Shown: positions 34,675-43,943, numbered from the stretch's first letter. The stretch: DNA of 64,000 nucleotides from JANLSE01 sp038214135 (GCA_038214135.1 JBBQSD010000004.1:1-64000); one strand, 5' to 3'. Notes: generated by a model from the letters alone, not told the origin. Translations and numbers: made by a program.

Positions 34675-35691
34675 ATGACCCTCAATCACAACCAATTGCT
34701 CACACGGATTCGCAGTATCCACGCCGCCATCCGTGATGCCGTGGTTGCCGCCTGTGAACAAACCGCACTCGAACAGTTGTCTGCGGCGGTTGGTGACGAT
34801 GCCGGTGATACCATTTTCGCTATTGATCGGGTTTCGGAAGAAACGCTGCTGCATCATTTTGCAGAACTGGCCGACACATGGCCATTGGTGTTGATTGCCG
34901 AAGGTCTAGGAACGAGTGGCGTCGTTGTGCTGCCAGCAGGAACATCCGAGGAAGCGGCGCTGCTGCGCGTGATTGTTGATCCAATCGATGGAACTCGTGG
35001 CCTGATGTATCAGAAGCGGCCAGCCTGGATCTTGACCGGTGTTGCCCTAAATCATGGCCCGCAAACGAACCTGACCGATATTGAGATCGCGGTGATGACC
35101 GAGATTCCATTAGTCAAACAGCATCTCTGCGATAGTTTCTGGGCAATTGCTGGCCATGGCACCCAGGGCGAGCGCTTCAATCGGCTGACGGGTGCAACTC
35201 AGATTCTCATCCCACAGCCATCACGGGCAACAACCATTGCCCAGGGGTTTGGCATGATTGCACGCTTCTTCCCCGGTGGCCGCGATATTCTGGCCGCTGT
35301 CGATGAAGCCGTGATCGAGCGTGTGCTCGGGCCGCAACCACCAGGAAGGGCATTGGCCTTTGAGGATCAGTATATCTCGACCGGCGGGCAATTGTATGAA
35401 CTGCTGATGGGCCATGACCGGTGGATTGCGGATCTGCGGCCACTGCTGGATCGCGTATTGGCAAAACGCGGGCGGGCGCTTGGGCTGTGTTGCCATCCCT
35501 ATGATCTCGCCACCGAACTCGTGGCCCGCGAAGCAGGCATTGTCGTCTGCGATGCCCACAATGGCCGCCTCAGCGCACCACTCGATGTCACCACCGACAT
35601 GGCCTGGATCGGCTATGCCAACCCTGCCATCCGCGATCTCGTCGCCCCGGCACTAGCAACATCTCTACGTGAGGCAGGGTTGCTTGAATGA
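34675..35691 (+). CDS. Inositol monophosphatase-family phosphatase
   Basis: The 338-residue protein has the metal-binding signature D-P-I-D-G-T-R-G near residue 102 and a preceding catalytic Glu in LIAEGLG (about 77-82). The second motif is less standard: the C-terminal W-D-x-A-A is replaced by HPYDLATELVAREAG (about 277-290), in which Asp precedes an Ala-Thr. The family acts on inositol phosphates, fructose bisphosphate or PAP. AAGGAA precedes ATG 34675; the open frame from 34627 runs through repeat DNA. It lies downstream of galT and may be cotranscribed. Confidence 0.85.
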   Translation: MTLNHNQLLTRIRSIHAAIRDAVVAACEQTALEQLSAAVGDDAGDTIFAIDRVSEETLLHHFAELADTWPLVLIAEGLGTSGVVVLPAGTSEEAALLRVIVDPIDGTRGLMYQKRPAWILTGVALNHGPQTNLTDIEIAVMTEIPLVKQHLCDSFWAIAGHGTQGERFNRLTGATQILIPQPSRATTIAQGFGMIARFFPGGRDILAAVDEAVIERVLGPQPPGRALAFEDQYISTGGQLYELLMGHDRWIADLRPLLDRVLAKRGRALGLCCHPYDLATELVAREAGIVVCDAHNGRLSAPLDVTTDMAWIGYANPAIRDLVAPALATSLREAGLLE

Positions 35692-35779
35692 TGGATCGCC
35701 CATCTCACCACGCCACCCTTCGCCTCCGCAGGCTGATGATCTATTACATGTTAATCGGGGAGGGTTCGGCGGTGTGTAT

Positions 35780-35830
35780 GGAGTGCGGCAGCCATGCTGC
35801 CGCAGCGCAAGCATGGCTTGCGCACTCCAC
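35780..35830. repeat. 51-bp double-hairpin repeat (full copy, opposite orientation)
   Basis: TGGAGTGC is followed by GCGGCAGC/GCTGCCGC type and GCGCAAGC/GCTTGCGC type hairpins and ends GCACTCCA. It matches the copies at 14765 and 38787 but with the two hairpins in reversed order. Region 35831-35953 shows no gene. Confidence 0.88.
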
Positions 35831-35953
35831 ATCCGCGCCTTTAGGCGTCAGGTGCAATCTCCCCGAATAATTGCTCAATCTCCATAAGCCTGCGGCTATA
35901 GGTAATCATTTCGCTCGTTCACCGGACGGGTTGACCCGCCTTGAACTCACATT

Positions 35954-35980
35954 CTGACTCCTGACTCCTGACTCCTGACT
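35954..35980. repeat. CTGACTC heptamer tandem repeat
   Basis: About four head-to-tail copies of CTGACTC lie directly before the stop of the DinB gene. Other runs are at 44107, 47291 and 54985. Confidence 0.9.
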
Positions 35981-35986
35981 GCCACA

Positions 35987-36469
35987 TCACCCCTGCGCCG
36001 CCAGCGTTCGCGCAATCTGATCAAGGTGCCCTGCACCATGGCGAGCATAGCTCCGCAGAATATCGACCGGAGTCATTGGGCCATATTCGGGGTGTTGGCC
36101 AGTTCGCTGCCATTCATCCACCGTCAGGCTATCGAACAGTGCGACCCAGCGGGCATGCAGGCCGCGCAATAATTGCAGCGAAACCTCAAGATCGGGATGG
36201 TTGGCATCGGCGCGATCAGCCCAGGCATCCTGGTTGTAGGGCTTGAGCTGTGGGTTATCTTCTGTCAGGATCAGCTTCAGCCGAATAAAAGCATTCATAT
36301 GTGAGTCGCCAAGATGATGGACATTCTGCGCCACACTCCACTCGCCAGCTAATGGATGCGCCAGCAGTTGTTCTGGTGTCAGGCCTGCCACGAGTTCGGC
36401 AAGCTGATCGGGAAGATTGGCGATCTGGCCGGTCAGATCGATACGCTCAGTCAACGAAAGATTCTCCAT
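35987..36469 (-). CDS. DinB/YfiT-like putative metal-dependent protein
   Basis: The 160-residue four-helix protein belongs to the DinB_2 superfamily. Candidate metal ligands are the His in WSVAQNVHHLGDSH (about 45-57) and HGAGHLDQI near residue 145, the usual three-histidine arrangement. Family members include thiol (bacillithiol or mycothiol) S-transferases, but many are uncharacterised. GAGCAT lies before the ATG, so the ribosome site is weak. It is a single gene. Confidence 0.9.
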   Translation of the reverse strand: MENLSLTERIDLTGQIANLPDQLAELVAGLTPEQLLAHPLAGEWSVAQNVHHLGDSHMNAFIRLKLILTEDNPQLKPYNQDAWADRADANHPDLEVSLQLLRGLHARWVALFDSLTVDEWQRTGQHPEYGPMTPVDILRSYARHGAGHLDQIARTLAAQG

Positions 36470-36618
36470 CAGATGCTCCTTATTTCGTATTTGTATACTG
36501 TGGGCTGAAGCGGCGCAACTATATGCTATGACGCCTGCTTGGGTCTTGGTCGGTATATTATACCGATATAACGGGAATCGCCAAACTAGGCAATGCCATC
36601 ACAATAGAGTACCTCAGA

Positions 36619-37345
36619 TCAGCCCTGAATTGACAACCTCTTTTGTCCGACGACCGTGAATGCTGTCACAGCACAGAAGAATCGTCCATCGCGATCGGCT
36701 TCCTTTAGGTCGTTGATCCACATCTGCGCATCAGTCGCCGTGATGCTACCGGAACATTCCAGCGTGGCCTGCTCCAGCGGCAGATCGCACCCCTCGGCCC
36801 AGGCTGCTGCAAAGGTTGCTTCATCGAGATTGGAGCGCGCATGTTCGAGATTCTGCGCATATTCGGTATCAGTGACGATCACATGCTGGGCACCAATGAC
36901 GCTGAGTGTTTGGGTGACGGCTCCAAGCCATCGTACAGCCTGGGGAGCAGCAACCAATCCAGCCAAGCCCACGAGGCTTTCCGCTGAACCAATCGTGCGG
37001 CCAATGCTGTCGTTTACGATGAGGCTTTCACGAAAGAGTGCTTTTGCGCGTTCATGATTTCCTTGTCGTAGGACAACATAGCCTCATCGGTTCAGTGCAT
37101 TGTAGAGATTCGACTTATCCCCAATCGCTCGACGCAACTCAAGTGATTGTTCATAATACTGGCATGCAGCCTCAAGATGCCCCTGCTCGTAGGCAATCCT
37201 ACCCAAATGCCCAAGTGGCAGGGAAATACCCCATGGATCATCCAGTTTCTGCCAGAGCGCGAGGCTTTCTTCGAGCCAGGAGCGGGCCACCTCAAATTGT
37301 CGTTGATACAGTTCAATTTCGGTACTGTAGCGAACACCACCCGAT
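36619..37345 (-). pseudogene. TPR regulator remnant fused to a methyltransferase tail, with in-frame stop
   Basis: From about 37345 leftwards the minus strand encodes tetratricopeptide repeats (ARSWLEESLALWQKLDDPWG, ACQYYEQSLELRRAIGDKSN) and a C-terminal part of the NB-ARC/LuxR regulators common in Chloroflexota (F-A-A-A-W-A-E-G ... L-E-Q-A). An in-frame TGA at about 37087 interrupts it after YNALNR, where relatives have an ordinary Asn-Leu pair. The final 45 residues (TDAQMWINDL ... FFCAVTAFTVVGQK) resemble the tail of a SAM-dependent methyltransferase. The N-terminal signalling domains are missing. It looks like two fused gene relics. Confidence 0.6.
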
Positions 37346-37363
37346 GAACATGTAAAGGTTGAA

Positions 37364-38101
37364 CTATACACCCTCAGAAGATATTGGCACGCTCGCTTTC
37401 GCACGAACAGGCGTGGCCGATTTCGGCGCAGCGAAGACAGTGCTCATAATGCGGAAGACGGTCAGGAACAGCACGCTCCCACCAGTACCCCAGTAGATGA
37501 GATTGCTCCACCACTGGCTGGTATCGGTGCCGCTAAAGATACCGTGTGCCAGCGATCCGACGAACAGCACGAAACTCAGGAAATGGATCAAGCGCCACAC
37601 ATTCCGCCCGATCTCCTTACGCACATAGAAACTCAGCCCAACCAGCGCCATCACATATAGGCTCATCTGACCAAAAGCAACCCACAATGGGCGATAACTG
37701 CCGCCATTAAACGGAATCAGCAACTGCGCTAGTGTATAGGCCATGTAGTGATCACCAAGCAGCACCAATGCATGAAATAGCGCAAACGCGAGTCCAAGCA
37801 GGCTGGCATGTTGATGCAGATCGAAGGCAATCGGGCCACCCGGCCAGATCCGCGCCGCCTTGCTGGTCATCAACAGCCCAAAGATCATCGCCAGCCATAA
37901 CAATCCATAGGCAACAAACGCACTCGAACGCGCCAAATACCAATAGGCTTTTGGTTCCGTTCCAAGCAGCGAATTGACCATACCCGGCAACCAGGTAGGC
38001 AAAATTACTGTCGCCGCAAGCGCTCCAGCAATAGCAGCGAGTAAAATCATTATGATCGTTTGGAACGACATTGCTGGCGAAAGTGTATCAAGCTCATCCA
38101 T
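37364..38101 (-). CDS. Ferric reductase-like (YedZ/MsrQ-type) heme membrane protein
   Basis: The 245-residue protein has six to seven hydrophobic helices. Paired histidines lie in FDLHQHASLLGLAFALFH (about 97-114) and in RLIHFLSFVLFVGSLAHG (about 176-193), arranged as in the ferric-reductase-like transmembrane domain that binds b-type heme. No flavin or NAD domain is attached, so it passes electrons to or from a separate partner. ATG 38101 is chosen because GAGG is about 7 bases upstream; ATG 38113 is an alternative. The product is in the cytoplasmic membrane. Confidence 0.88.
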   Translation of the reverse strand: MDELDTLSPAMSFQTIIMILLAAIAGALAATVILPTWLPGMVNSLLGTEPKAYWYLARSSAFVAYGLLWLAMIFGLLMTSKAARIWPGGPIAFDLHQHASLLGLAFALFHALVLLGDHYMAYTLAQLLIPFNGGSYRPLWVAFGQMSLYVMALVGLSFYVRKEIGRNVWRLIHFLSFVLFVGSLAHGIFSGTDTSQWWSNLIYWGTGGSVLFLTVFRIMSTVFAAPKSATPVRAKASVPISSEGV

Positions 38102-38227
38102 CGTGTACCTCATTAACTATTTCATTCAATAGCTGTATCGTAGCAGCCTACCCTTGGAATAACATTGGAGCAGCCCTCGGCTGCTCCAATGTTTCTTCTA
38201 TCTCTTGTTATGCTGAGTCCTGGTTTA

Positions 38228-38665
38228 TCACGCAGGCACATGATCAGCACGACAATCGGCACAGGTGCCTGTCAGAATCAGGTGGTTGAGCTGTGCCTCA
38301 AAGCCAAATCCAGAAAGAATCGATGCGCGCAGGGTGCCGACAATATCGCGGGGGATGTGCGTGTGGCGGCCACAATGCTCGCAGACGAGATGGTGGTGAT
38401 CGGCACCACTCTGGTGATATTCGAAACGCTGACGCCCGCCCGCCATATCGACTGGCGCAATCAGGCCAACTTTCTGAAGCCAATGCAGTGTGCGATAGAC
38501 AGTCGCAATATCGAGCGATGGCTGTTGGGGAACAACAGCGGCATGAATTTCTTCGGCAGTAAGAAAACGCGGACTCTCACGGATCACGCGCAACACCAAC
38601 AGGCGCTGCGATGTCATGCGGTACCCCTGGCTCCGTAGATCGGCTACTTCATCGTGCTCGTGCAT
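38228..38665 (-). CDS. Fur-family metalloregulator (Fur/PerR/Zur)
   Basis: The product, about 145 residues, has a winged helix (GYRMTSQRLLVLRVI, TAEEIHAAV, DIATVYRTLHWLQKVGLI) and a dimerisation domain with H-H-H-L-V-C-E-H-C-G and C-A-D-C. The two C-x-x-C pairs form a structural zinc site, and the His cluster is the sensor site. Which metal or peroxide it senses cannot be told. GAGGAG lies 9 bases before ATG 38665; an in-frame ATG at 38710 would add 15 residues but has poor ribosome spacing. It is near the heme membrane protein, which it may regulate. Confidence 0.92.
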   Translation of the reverse strand: MHEHDEVADLRSQGYRMTSQRLLVLRVIRESPRFLTAEEIHAAVVPQQPSLDIATVYRTLHWLQKVGLIAPVDMAGGRQRFEYHQSGADHHHLVCEHCGRHTHIPRDIVGTLRASILSGFGFEAQLNHLILTGTCADCRADHVPA

Positions 38666-38786
38666 CCGCGCCTGCTCCTCAACCTGTTTAGTTATGATTA
38701 GTTCGTCCATTCCTGAAGTGTACGCCGTAGGGCCATTATCGTCAAACAGACGAGTATTCAGAAGGCAGAATAATGCACTGCAGATG

Positions 38787-38837
38787 TGGAATGCGCAAGC
38801 CAGGCTTGCGCGGCGGCAGCATGGCTGCCGCATTCCA
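38787..38837. repeat. 51-bp double-hairpin repeat (full copy)
   Basis: TGGAATGC, hairpin GCGCAAGC/GCTTGCGC, hairpin GCGGCAGC/GCTGCCGC and GCATTCCA follow in the same order as the copy at 14765. It lies upstream of the Fur-like gene and downstream of the KefC-like gene. A second small hairpin is near 38920 (GCGATGCATCGC). Otherwise 38711-38939 shows nothing. Confidence 0.88.
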
Positions 38838-38939
38838 AAAACGATGCCCGATGTTAATTGTTATAATTTACAAGGTACTGCAACAAGGCTCTATCACACA
38901 GCTCCTGGCTCCGTACGGACGCGATGCATCGCATCGCTC

Positions 38940-40838
38940 CTAACCCTTCGCTCCTGACACCTCACGAAATTCCTCACGCAGCGATTCTGCATCCCAGCCC
39001 GCATCACGCTCCAACCCGCGATCCTGGCGATCCGAGAGCAGCACCTGCTCAAGCTCTTCGATCCGTTGGCGCGCCGCGCTGAGGTATTCGCCCTGTTGCG
39101 CACGTATCGCCGATAATTCATGCAGCGAACGATCATCATGCAACCGGAAGGTTTGCGCAGCACGATGCGCCTGGTGTGCTCGGAAGCCAAGTTCGTGCAG
39201 GGCATCGGTGCCCATGCGTAACGCCGTGTCGAGCGCCTCACGATAGACATATTCGACGCCTGCTTCAATCAGTTGATGGGCATCGCCCCAATCGAAGGCC
39301 CGCGCCATAATCTTGATATGCGGGAAATGGGTCTTGACCGTATGCACCAACTCAAGCGTCTTCTCGGGTGTATCAAGCGCCATCACCAGCAGTTTCGCCT
39401 GTTCCGCACCAGCGGTATGCAGCAGATCATAGCGCGTCGCATCGCCATAATAGACCTTCAGGCCCAGCTTGCGCAGCAGCTCAACCCGATCCGAATCAAT
39501 ATCAAGCACGGTTGTTGGCACACCATTGGCCCGCAACAGCCGCCCGACAGTCGAACCAAAGCTACCAAACCCGGCAATGATCACCGGCCCCTGCTGATCA
39601 ATAACATCGGCTTCCCGTTCCACCCGGTTGCGATCCGCAAAGCGCGGCTGAACAACCCGCTCATATACCAGCAACAGCAATGGCGTCAGCACCATCGAGA
39701 GCGCAACTGCGGCAACCAGTGGCCCACTGATCGCTGGCTCCAACACACCATTCTGATCGGCGAAGGAGAACAGCACAAAGGCGAATTCACCAACCTGGGG
39801 CAGTGCAAAAGCAAACAGCAAACCTTGATCGAGGCTCAAGCGGAACACTTTCGCCAGCCCAAACAGAATCGCAAACTTGACGGCCATGATTCCGGCCACC
39901 AGCCCGGCAATCAGCAATGGCTGGCCAAGAATGAGTGCAAAATCCACCGATGCTCCAACGGCAATAAAAAATAACCCCAGCAGCAAGCCCTTGAATGGCT
40001 CGATATCACTCTCGAGTTCGTGGCGATATTCACTATTTGCCAGCACAACGCCAGCCAGAAATGTGCCCAACGCCGGACTCAGGCCAACCAGTGTCATCAG
40101 CAGTGCGATACCAATCACAAGCAATAATGCCGCAGCGGTAAACACCTCGCGCAGGCGCGCTCCGGCAATCGCCCGCAATGCTGGCCGCACCAGAAAGCGC
40201 CCCGCCACTATAATTGCCGCAACAGCTCCAAGCACCGCCAGCGTCTGCGCCCAGGCCGGTAATGCGCTGATCAGCGTCTGTGCGCCATGTTGACCCTCGG
40301 CAGTGTGCCCATCTATGCCACCAACCGCCAGCAGCGGGAAGATCGCCAGCATCGGAATAACGGCAATATCCTGGAACAGCAGCACCGCAAACGCACTCTG
40401 GCCAGCATCCGTCTTCAGTTGGCCCTTTTCTGCAAGGCTCTGCAGCACAATCGCCGTCGATGAGAGCGACATGATCATGCCGATGGCCAGCGCAGCCTGC
40501 CATGGCAAACCAAGCAACAGCGCCAAACCAGCAACAACCAGCGCTGTCACCAGTACTTGCAATCCGCCCAACCCCAGAATCGGTGCCCGCAGCCGCCAGA
40601 GCAGCGCCGGTTCCAGTTCGAGACCAACCACAAACAGCATCATCACCACGCCAAACTCGGCGAAGTGCATCACATCCTCGCCGCCCTCACCAACCAGCCG
40701 CAAGCCAAATGGGCCAATGATAATTCCAGCGATCAGATAGCCCAACACCGAGCCAAGCCCAAATCGCCGCGCCAGTGGCACAATCGCAACAGCCGCGGCT
40801 AGGTAGATAAATGCCTGAAAAAGCTGTTCACTGCTCAT
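38940..40838 (-). CDS. KefB/KefC-like potassium:proton antiporter with RCK domain
   Basis: The 632-residue protein has a CPA2 Na+/H+ exchanger membrane domain (residues 1-380, about 12-13 helices; typical VVGLELEP and LLFQDIAVIP motifs). An RCK/TrkA-N domain follows with the nucleotide site GFGSFGSTVGRLL (about 421-433), then a charged C-terminal helix (about 560-632). Related KefC proteins release K+ when glutathione adducts form, acidifying the cell for protection from electrophiles. The overlapping quinone-reductase-like gene is the expected ancillary partner. Confidence 0.94.
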   Translation of the reverse strand: MSSEQLFQAFIYLAAAVAIVPLARRFGLGSVLGYLIAGIIIGPFGLRLVGEGGEDVMHFAEFGVVMMLFVVGLELEPALLWRLRAPILGLGGLQVLVTALVVAGLALLLGLPWQAALAIGMIMSLSSTAIVLQSLAEKGQLKTDAGQSAFAVLLFQDIAVIPMLAIFPLLAVGGIDGHTAEGQHGAQTLISALPAWAQTLAVLGAVAAIIVAGRFLVRPALRAIAGARLREVFTAAALLLVIGIALLMTLVGLSPALGTFLAGVVLANSEYRHELESDIEPFKGLLLGLFFIAVGASVDFALILGQPLLIAGLVAGIMAVKFAILFGLAKVFRLSLDQGLLFAFALPQVGEFAFVLFSFADQNGVLEPAISGPLVAAVALSMVLTPLLLLVYERVVQPRFADRNRVEREADVIDQQGPVIIAGFGSFGSTVGRLLRANGVPTTVLDIDSDRVELLRKLGLKVYYGDATRYDLLHTAGAEQAKLLVMALDTPEKTLELVHTVKTHFPHIKIMARAFDWGDAHQLIEAGVEYVYREALDTALRMGTDALHELGFRAHQAHRAAQTFRLHDDRSLHELSAIRAQQGEYLSAARQRIEELEQVLLSDRQDRGLERDAGWDAESLREEFREVSGAKG

Positions 40839-41446
40839 CGATCCGCATGCTCCAGGCGCGCACCCAGCGCCACATTCAGGGTTGGTTGGTCAATCAGCGT
40901 ATTAATATCGATCCGATCATCGCGTAGCAATTCAAGCAAGCGGCGATACTGCACAGCAATCTGCTCAATCGATGCTAATGTCATCTGGTGCGTCCCGTGA
41001 ATCATATATGGCGGCAGTACAACCATCTTGCACAGCCGAAAGGATTGCTCAACCGGCAAGAGGAATTCGCGCATCGTGAAACGATTATAACCCTCGTGCT
41101 GATAGGCCATCGCGCCACCGCCGGTTGTGACAAGACTCAGCACCCGTTTGCCATGCAGCATATTCCCTTGTGAGCCATACGCCCAACCATGCTCAAGCAC
41201 CAGATCAAGCCATTGTTTGAGGATCGCCGGGGTACTGTACCAGAACATGGGATGTTGCAGAATCAGCAGATCGTGTTCCAACAACAACGCCTGCTCGCGC
41301 GGCACATCGATATTGAAATCGGGGTAGTGTTCATATAAATCGTTGAACGTAATGCCAGTAAGCCCAGGCACCTCACGCAACAAGCGGCGATGCACCCGCG
41401 ATTTTTCCAGCGCTGGATGGGCAAATAGAATCAACACTCGCGCCAT
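40835..41446 (-). CDS. KefF/KefG-like NAD(P)H:quinone oxidoreductase
   Basis: The 203-residue flavodoxin-fold protein starts with ARVLILFAHPALEKSRVHR and contains LILQHPMFWYSTPAILKQWLD and the G-G-A-M-A-Y-Q-H-x-G-Y-N motif typical of KefF/MdaB-type enzymes. It likely binds FMN or FAD, reduces quinones or electrophiles, and activates the antiporter. Its stop overlaps the antiporter start by 4 bases (ATGA), so the two are translationally coupled. ATG 41446 is preferred; an in-frame TTG at 41455 also exists. Confidence 0.92.
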   Translation of the reverse strand: MARVLILFAHPALEKSRVHRRLLREVPGLTGITFNDLYEHYPDFNIDVPREQALLLEHDLLILQHPMFWYSTPAILKQWLDLVLEHGWAYGSQGNMLHGKRVLSLVTTGGGAMAYQHEGYNRFTMREFLLPVEQSFRLCKMVVLPPYMIHGTHQMTLASIEQIAVQYRRLLELLRDDRIDINTLIDQPTLNVALGARLEHADR

Positions 41447-41469
41447 AGGCTCCAATCCGTATCTGGTAA

Positions 41470-41504
41470 GGGCGGTTCGCGTACGGGCAGTTCGCGAACC
41501 GCCC
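41470..41504. terminator. Hairpin GGGCGGTTCGCGAACCGCCC family
   Basis: An imperfect and a near-perfect copy of the GGTTCGCGAACC palindrome sit between the GNAT gene stop and the KefF-like start. Two exact copies occur at 52426 and 52472. Confidence 0.65.
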
Positions 41505-42428
41505 CTACTTCAATAATTTATAGAAAAAGGCCGTCGTATGCCGCACACCATCGGCGCTGCGGGCATATTCGGGAATCACACCAGCACGAATATAGCCCAT
41601 GTGCAGATACAGATGCTCCGATGGATCGCCAGCTCGCGTATCCAACACCAGTGTCGTGCGACCAATACTGCGTGCAATTCCTTCGAGCGCTTGCATCAAT
41701 GCCCGCCCAATACCACGCCTGCGGCTGTCTGTATGAACCAGCAATTTGGCCACTTCGGCGCGGTGGCTACCATTCGCACGGCCTGCCAGATCCAGCTGAA
41801 CCGTCCCAACCAATCGGCCCTGATCACGGGCGATCAGCAGCATTCGCAATGGCCCACGCAATGCCAAAACCACACTCTGCCAATAGTCGCTGGCATCTGT
41901 ATCACTCAGCGGCGGCAAAAACCCCACCGATGCACCATTCGTAACGGCATCCTGCAATAATCCCACAAGCTCTGGAATAAGCATCTCAGCCTGTGTAGCG
42001 TCAATCTGCTCGATCTGCACCTGCGTACCAGCACTACGGCTGAGTTCCACCAATACCGCCAGCGCCTGCTCGCGCCGTTCCCATGGCACAAACACATGAT
42101 CATGATAATAGGCCGCAATCATATTCGCGCTTATGTCAACACTTGCGAGTGCGCTGCTCACTGCTGCCGTCAGGCCAACTGCGCTGAGTGCCGAATGAAC
42201 CATTAGCGTGATGCATGCCCAATCATCGCCAATCGTCAGGCCAAGGCGTAGCGCATCGGCTGTTGCCAGTATCAGGGTAACACCCTCTTCCTCGCGAAAG
42301 ACGCCAAGCGGCTCTGCATCCAGCACCGCATAATCGCCCCTTGTCACCGTGCAGAACATATATGGCTGTTCACGCAGATGTGGGCGCAATGTTCGCAGCA
42401 GCGTAGTAAGGTCAGTCTCGCCAGACAT
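41505..42428 (-). CDS. ACT-like (DUF2241) - GNAT fusion protein
   Basis: The 307-residue protein has two domains. Residues 1-135 match the DUF2241/ACT-like family (L-R-P-x-L, Y-x-F-C-T, F-R-E-E-E-G-V-T-L-I, A-A-Y-Y-H-D-H-V-F-V-P). Residues 135-307 form a GNAT acetyltransferase with the acetyl-CoA loop RRRGIGRALM. The fusion suggests an acetyltransferase controlled by a small ligand such as an amino acid. It is followed by the KefF/KefC pair on the same strand after a hairpin, so the link with them is weak. Confidence 0.88.
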   Translation of the reverse strand: MSGETDLTTLLRTLRPHLREQPYMFCTVTRGDYAVLDAEPLGVFREEEGVTLILATADALRLGLTIGDDWACITLMVHSALSAVGLTAAVSSALASVDISANMIAAYYHDHVFVPWERREQALAVLVELSRSAGTQVQIEQIDATQAEMLIPELVGLLQDAVTNGASVGFLPPLSDTDASDYWQSVVLALRGPLRMLLIARDQGRLVGTVQLDLAGRANGSHRAEVAKLLVHTDSRRRGIGRALMQALEGIARSIGRTTLVLDTRAGDPSEHLYLHMGYIRAGVIPEYARSADGVRHTTAFFYKLLK

Positions 42429-42445
42429 GCAGTATGCCTCCGATC

Positions 42446-42522
42446 ATAGCCGATAGCCGATAGACCGATAGCCGAAAACCTGTATCGTTACCGCTCCTGA
42501 AAGCTGAAAGCTGAGAGCTAGG
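42446..42522. repeat. CCGATAG and AAGCTGA heptamer repeats
   Basis: ATAGCCGATAGCCGATAGACC is followed by two to three AAGCTGA units (CTGAAAGCTGAAAGCTGAG). They fill the gap between the M24-like gene and the GNAT fusion gene and reach the stop of the former. Confidence 0.8.
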
Positions 42523-43879
42523 CAACCACGCACACCAGATTGCCCGCCAGCCAGAAGGGTGGCAGCCATGCTGGTGCAATCGAGAGTGGTAGCACCTCAT
42601 CGGCAAGCGTAATCCCCAACGACGTTCGCATCCATTCGCGCCGAGCAATGATCCGCACCCATAGCTCCGGGTAGTGCGCCGCAAGCTCTGCCCGTAGTGT
42701 CACATCGGCAATCGCCACGCTATCCTCACAGTTCAGCGTCCATCCATCCGGCATTGGGGTCGGGATAATATCGCATTGTAGTGCCATGCCAGAAGCGATC
42801 TGATCGGAACTACCAGGCCGAATCGGCGTGTGCGTCCATTCATCAACCGCAATCAAATGGCCAGGGTTGAGTGCTGGGCGGAAGGATGCGCCATCGAGTG
42901 CATGCAACACTGCCGTATTGATCGAATCACCAGTTGCGCCAATCCGCAGGGATTGCCACCATGTCGCAATCGCCCGAAAATACGGGATGACATAGCTACT
43001 CACAAAGGCAGCATCCGGGGTGGATTGTAATAACCCGGCTCTGCAACACAGGCTCCCGCGGTAGCCAACTGCCGTTGTGACGCCATCGCCCTCGGCCAGG
43101 AACCGCGCACTAGGGCTACGCAGGCCAACAATCGGCCCACGGCCACCCGAGAGCATGACATGGCAGCTCAGCGGTTCGCCCTGATAGCCCATCAACCCAA
43201 CCGCCTCATACTCGGTCATCTCTGGGCAAGCTCCCTCAACGATCCGCAGCACCGCCATTGATGCTCGTTCGGCTGCCCAGGCATACTGGGCAATCTGTGC
43301 GGCCCCATTACGGGCCTTCATTCCATGGCCTGGATGCATCAGCAGTGCCGTCACATCACGCACAATCCCTGTCGGCCCAGCCAATCTTCGCAGCAGATCC
43401 ACAAGTAAGGCCGGAACAAAAGCCGGCGTGGCGAGATCATCGTCCTCGCCTGCCTCAAGGTATTTCCAACCAACAACGCCGATCTGCATGCCACTACCGA
43501 TTCCCAGGCTTGCCAGCATATCGATCAATCGTGGAGCCTGATCACGCGGTTGGCCCATGAGACTGAGCGACTGCGCCAGCATGATGTCGAGTGGCAGCGC
43601 GGCCTGGGAAATATAGCCCAAGCCCTCATTGCCAACCATCAACACCCGACGGCCAGCAGGCCCGAGTGCTAGAATAGCCTCCTCAAAACGTGGGTCGAAG
43701 TTCGTCAGGAACACAAGATTAGCGGCATGCTCACGGTCGCCATACACAATCACCCAATCAACACCGGCAGCAGCATACAGTTCAGTCAATCGGCGATCAT
43801 ATTCGGTTGCTGCAACATCTGGGCATGTCGGACCGATCTCCAGTTCCAGGGCTTCGACCTCGCGAAGAATGATGTTCAT
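42518..43879 (-). CDS. M24 (creatinase/Xaa-Pro peptidase-like) protein lacking metal ligands
   Basis: The 453-residue protein has an N-terminal creatinase-like domain (VDWVIVYGDREHAANLVFLT) and a C-terminal pita-bread-like domain. The usual Asp-Asp-His-Glu-Glu metal set is not complete: the GDGVTTAVGYRGSLCCRAG segment has Val/Thr where the first Asp pair is expected, and only the late Glu in LNCEDSVAIAD is conserved. It is probably not a peptidase; it may be a binding protein or a different hydrolase. It follows the large aminotransferase gene on the same strand and may belong to the same pathway. Confidence 0.8.
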   Translation of the reverse strand: MNIILREVEALELEIGPTCPDVAATEYDRRLTELYAAAGVDWVIVYGDREHAANLVFLTNFDPRFEEAILALGPAGRRVLMVGNEGLGYISQAALPLDIMLAQSLSLMGQPRDQAPRLIDMLASLGIGSGMQIGVVGWKYLEAGEDDDLATPAFVPALLVDLLRRLAGPTGIVRDVTALLMHPGHGMKARNGAAQIAQYAWAAERASMAVLRIVEGACPEMTEYEAVGLMGYQGEPLSCHVMLSGGRGPIVGLRSPSARFLAEGDGVTTAVGYRGSLCCRAGLLQSTPDAAFVSSYVIPYFRAIATWWQSLRIGATGDSINTAVLHALDGASFRPALNPGHLIAVDEWTHTPIRPGSSDQIASGMALQCDIIPTPMPDGWTLNCEDSVAIADVTLRAELAAHYPELWVRIIARREWMRTSLGITLADEVLPLSIAPAWLPPFWLAGNLVCVVA

Positions 43880-43943
43880 AGTTTACTCCTTGTATTGATG
43901 CCGCTACGTCCGGCTGGTATTGCCGCTGTGCGCGGTAGGCAGT

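Noticed and set aside
35954..35980. Possible CRISPR-like array at the tandem repeats
   Set aside because: Units are 7 bases, contiguous and without spacers.
37084..37092. In-frame TGA in the TPR relic as a possible selenocysteine codon
   Set aside because: Relatives have no cysteine at that position, no SECIS-like hairpin was seen, and the gene is truncated at both ends.
39273..39974. Open frame antisense to the KefC-like gene
   Set aside because: Low-complexity His/Gln-rich translation with no family resemblance; the opposite strand encodes a well-conserved antiporter.
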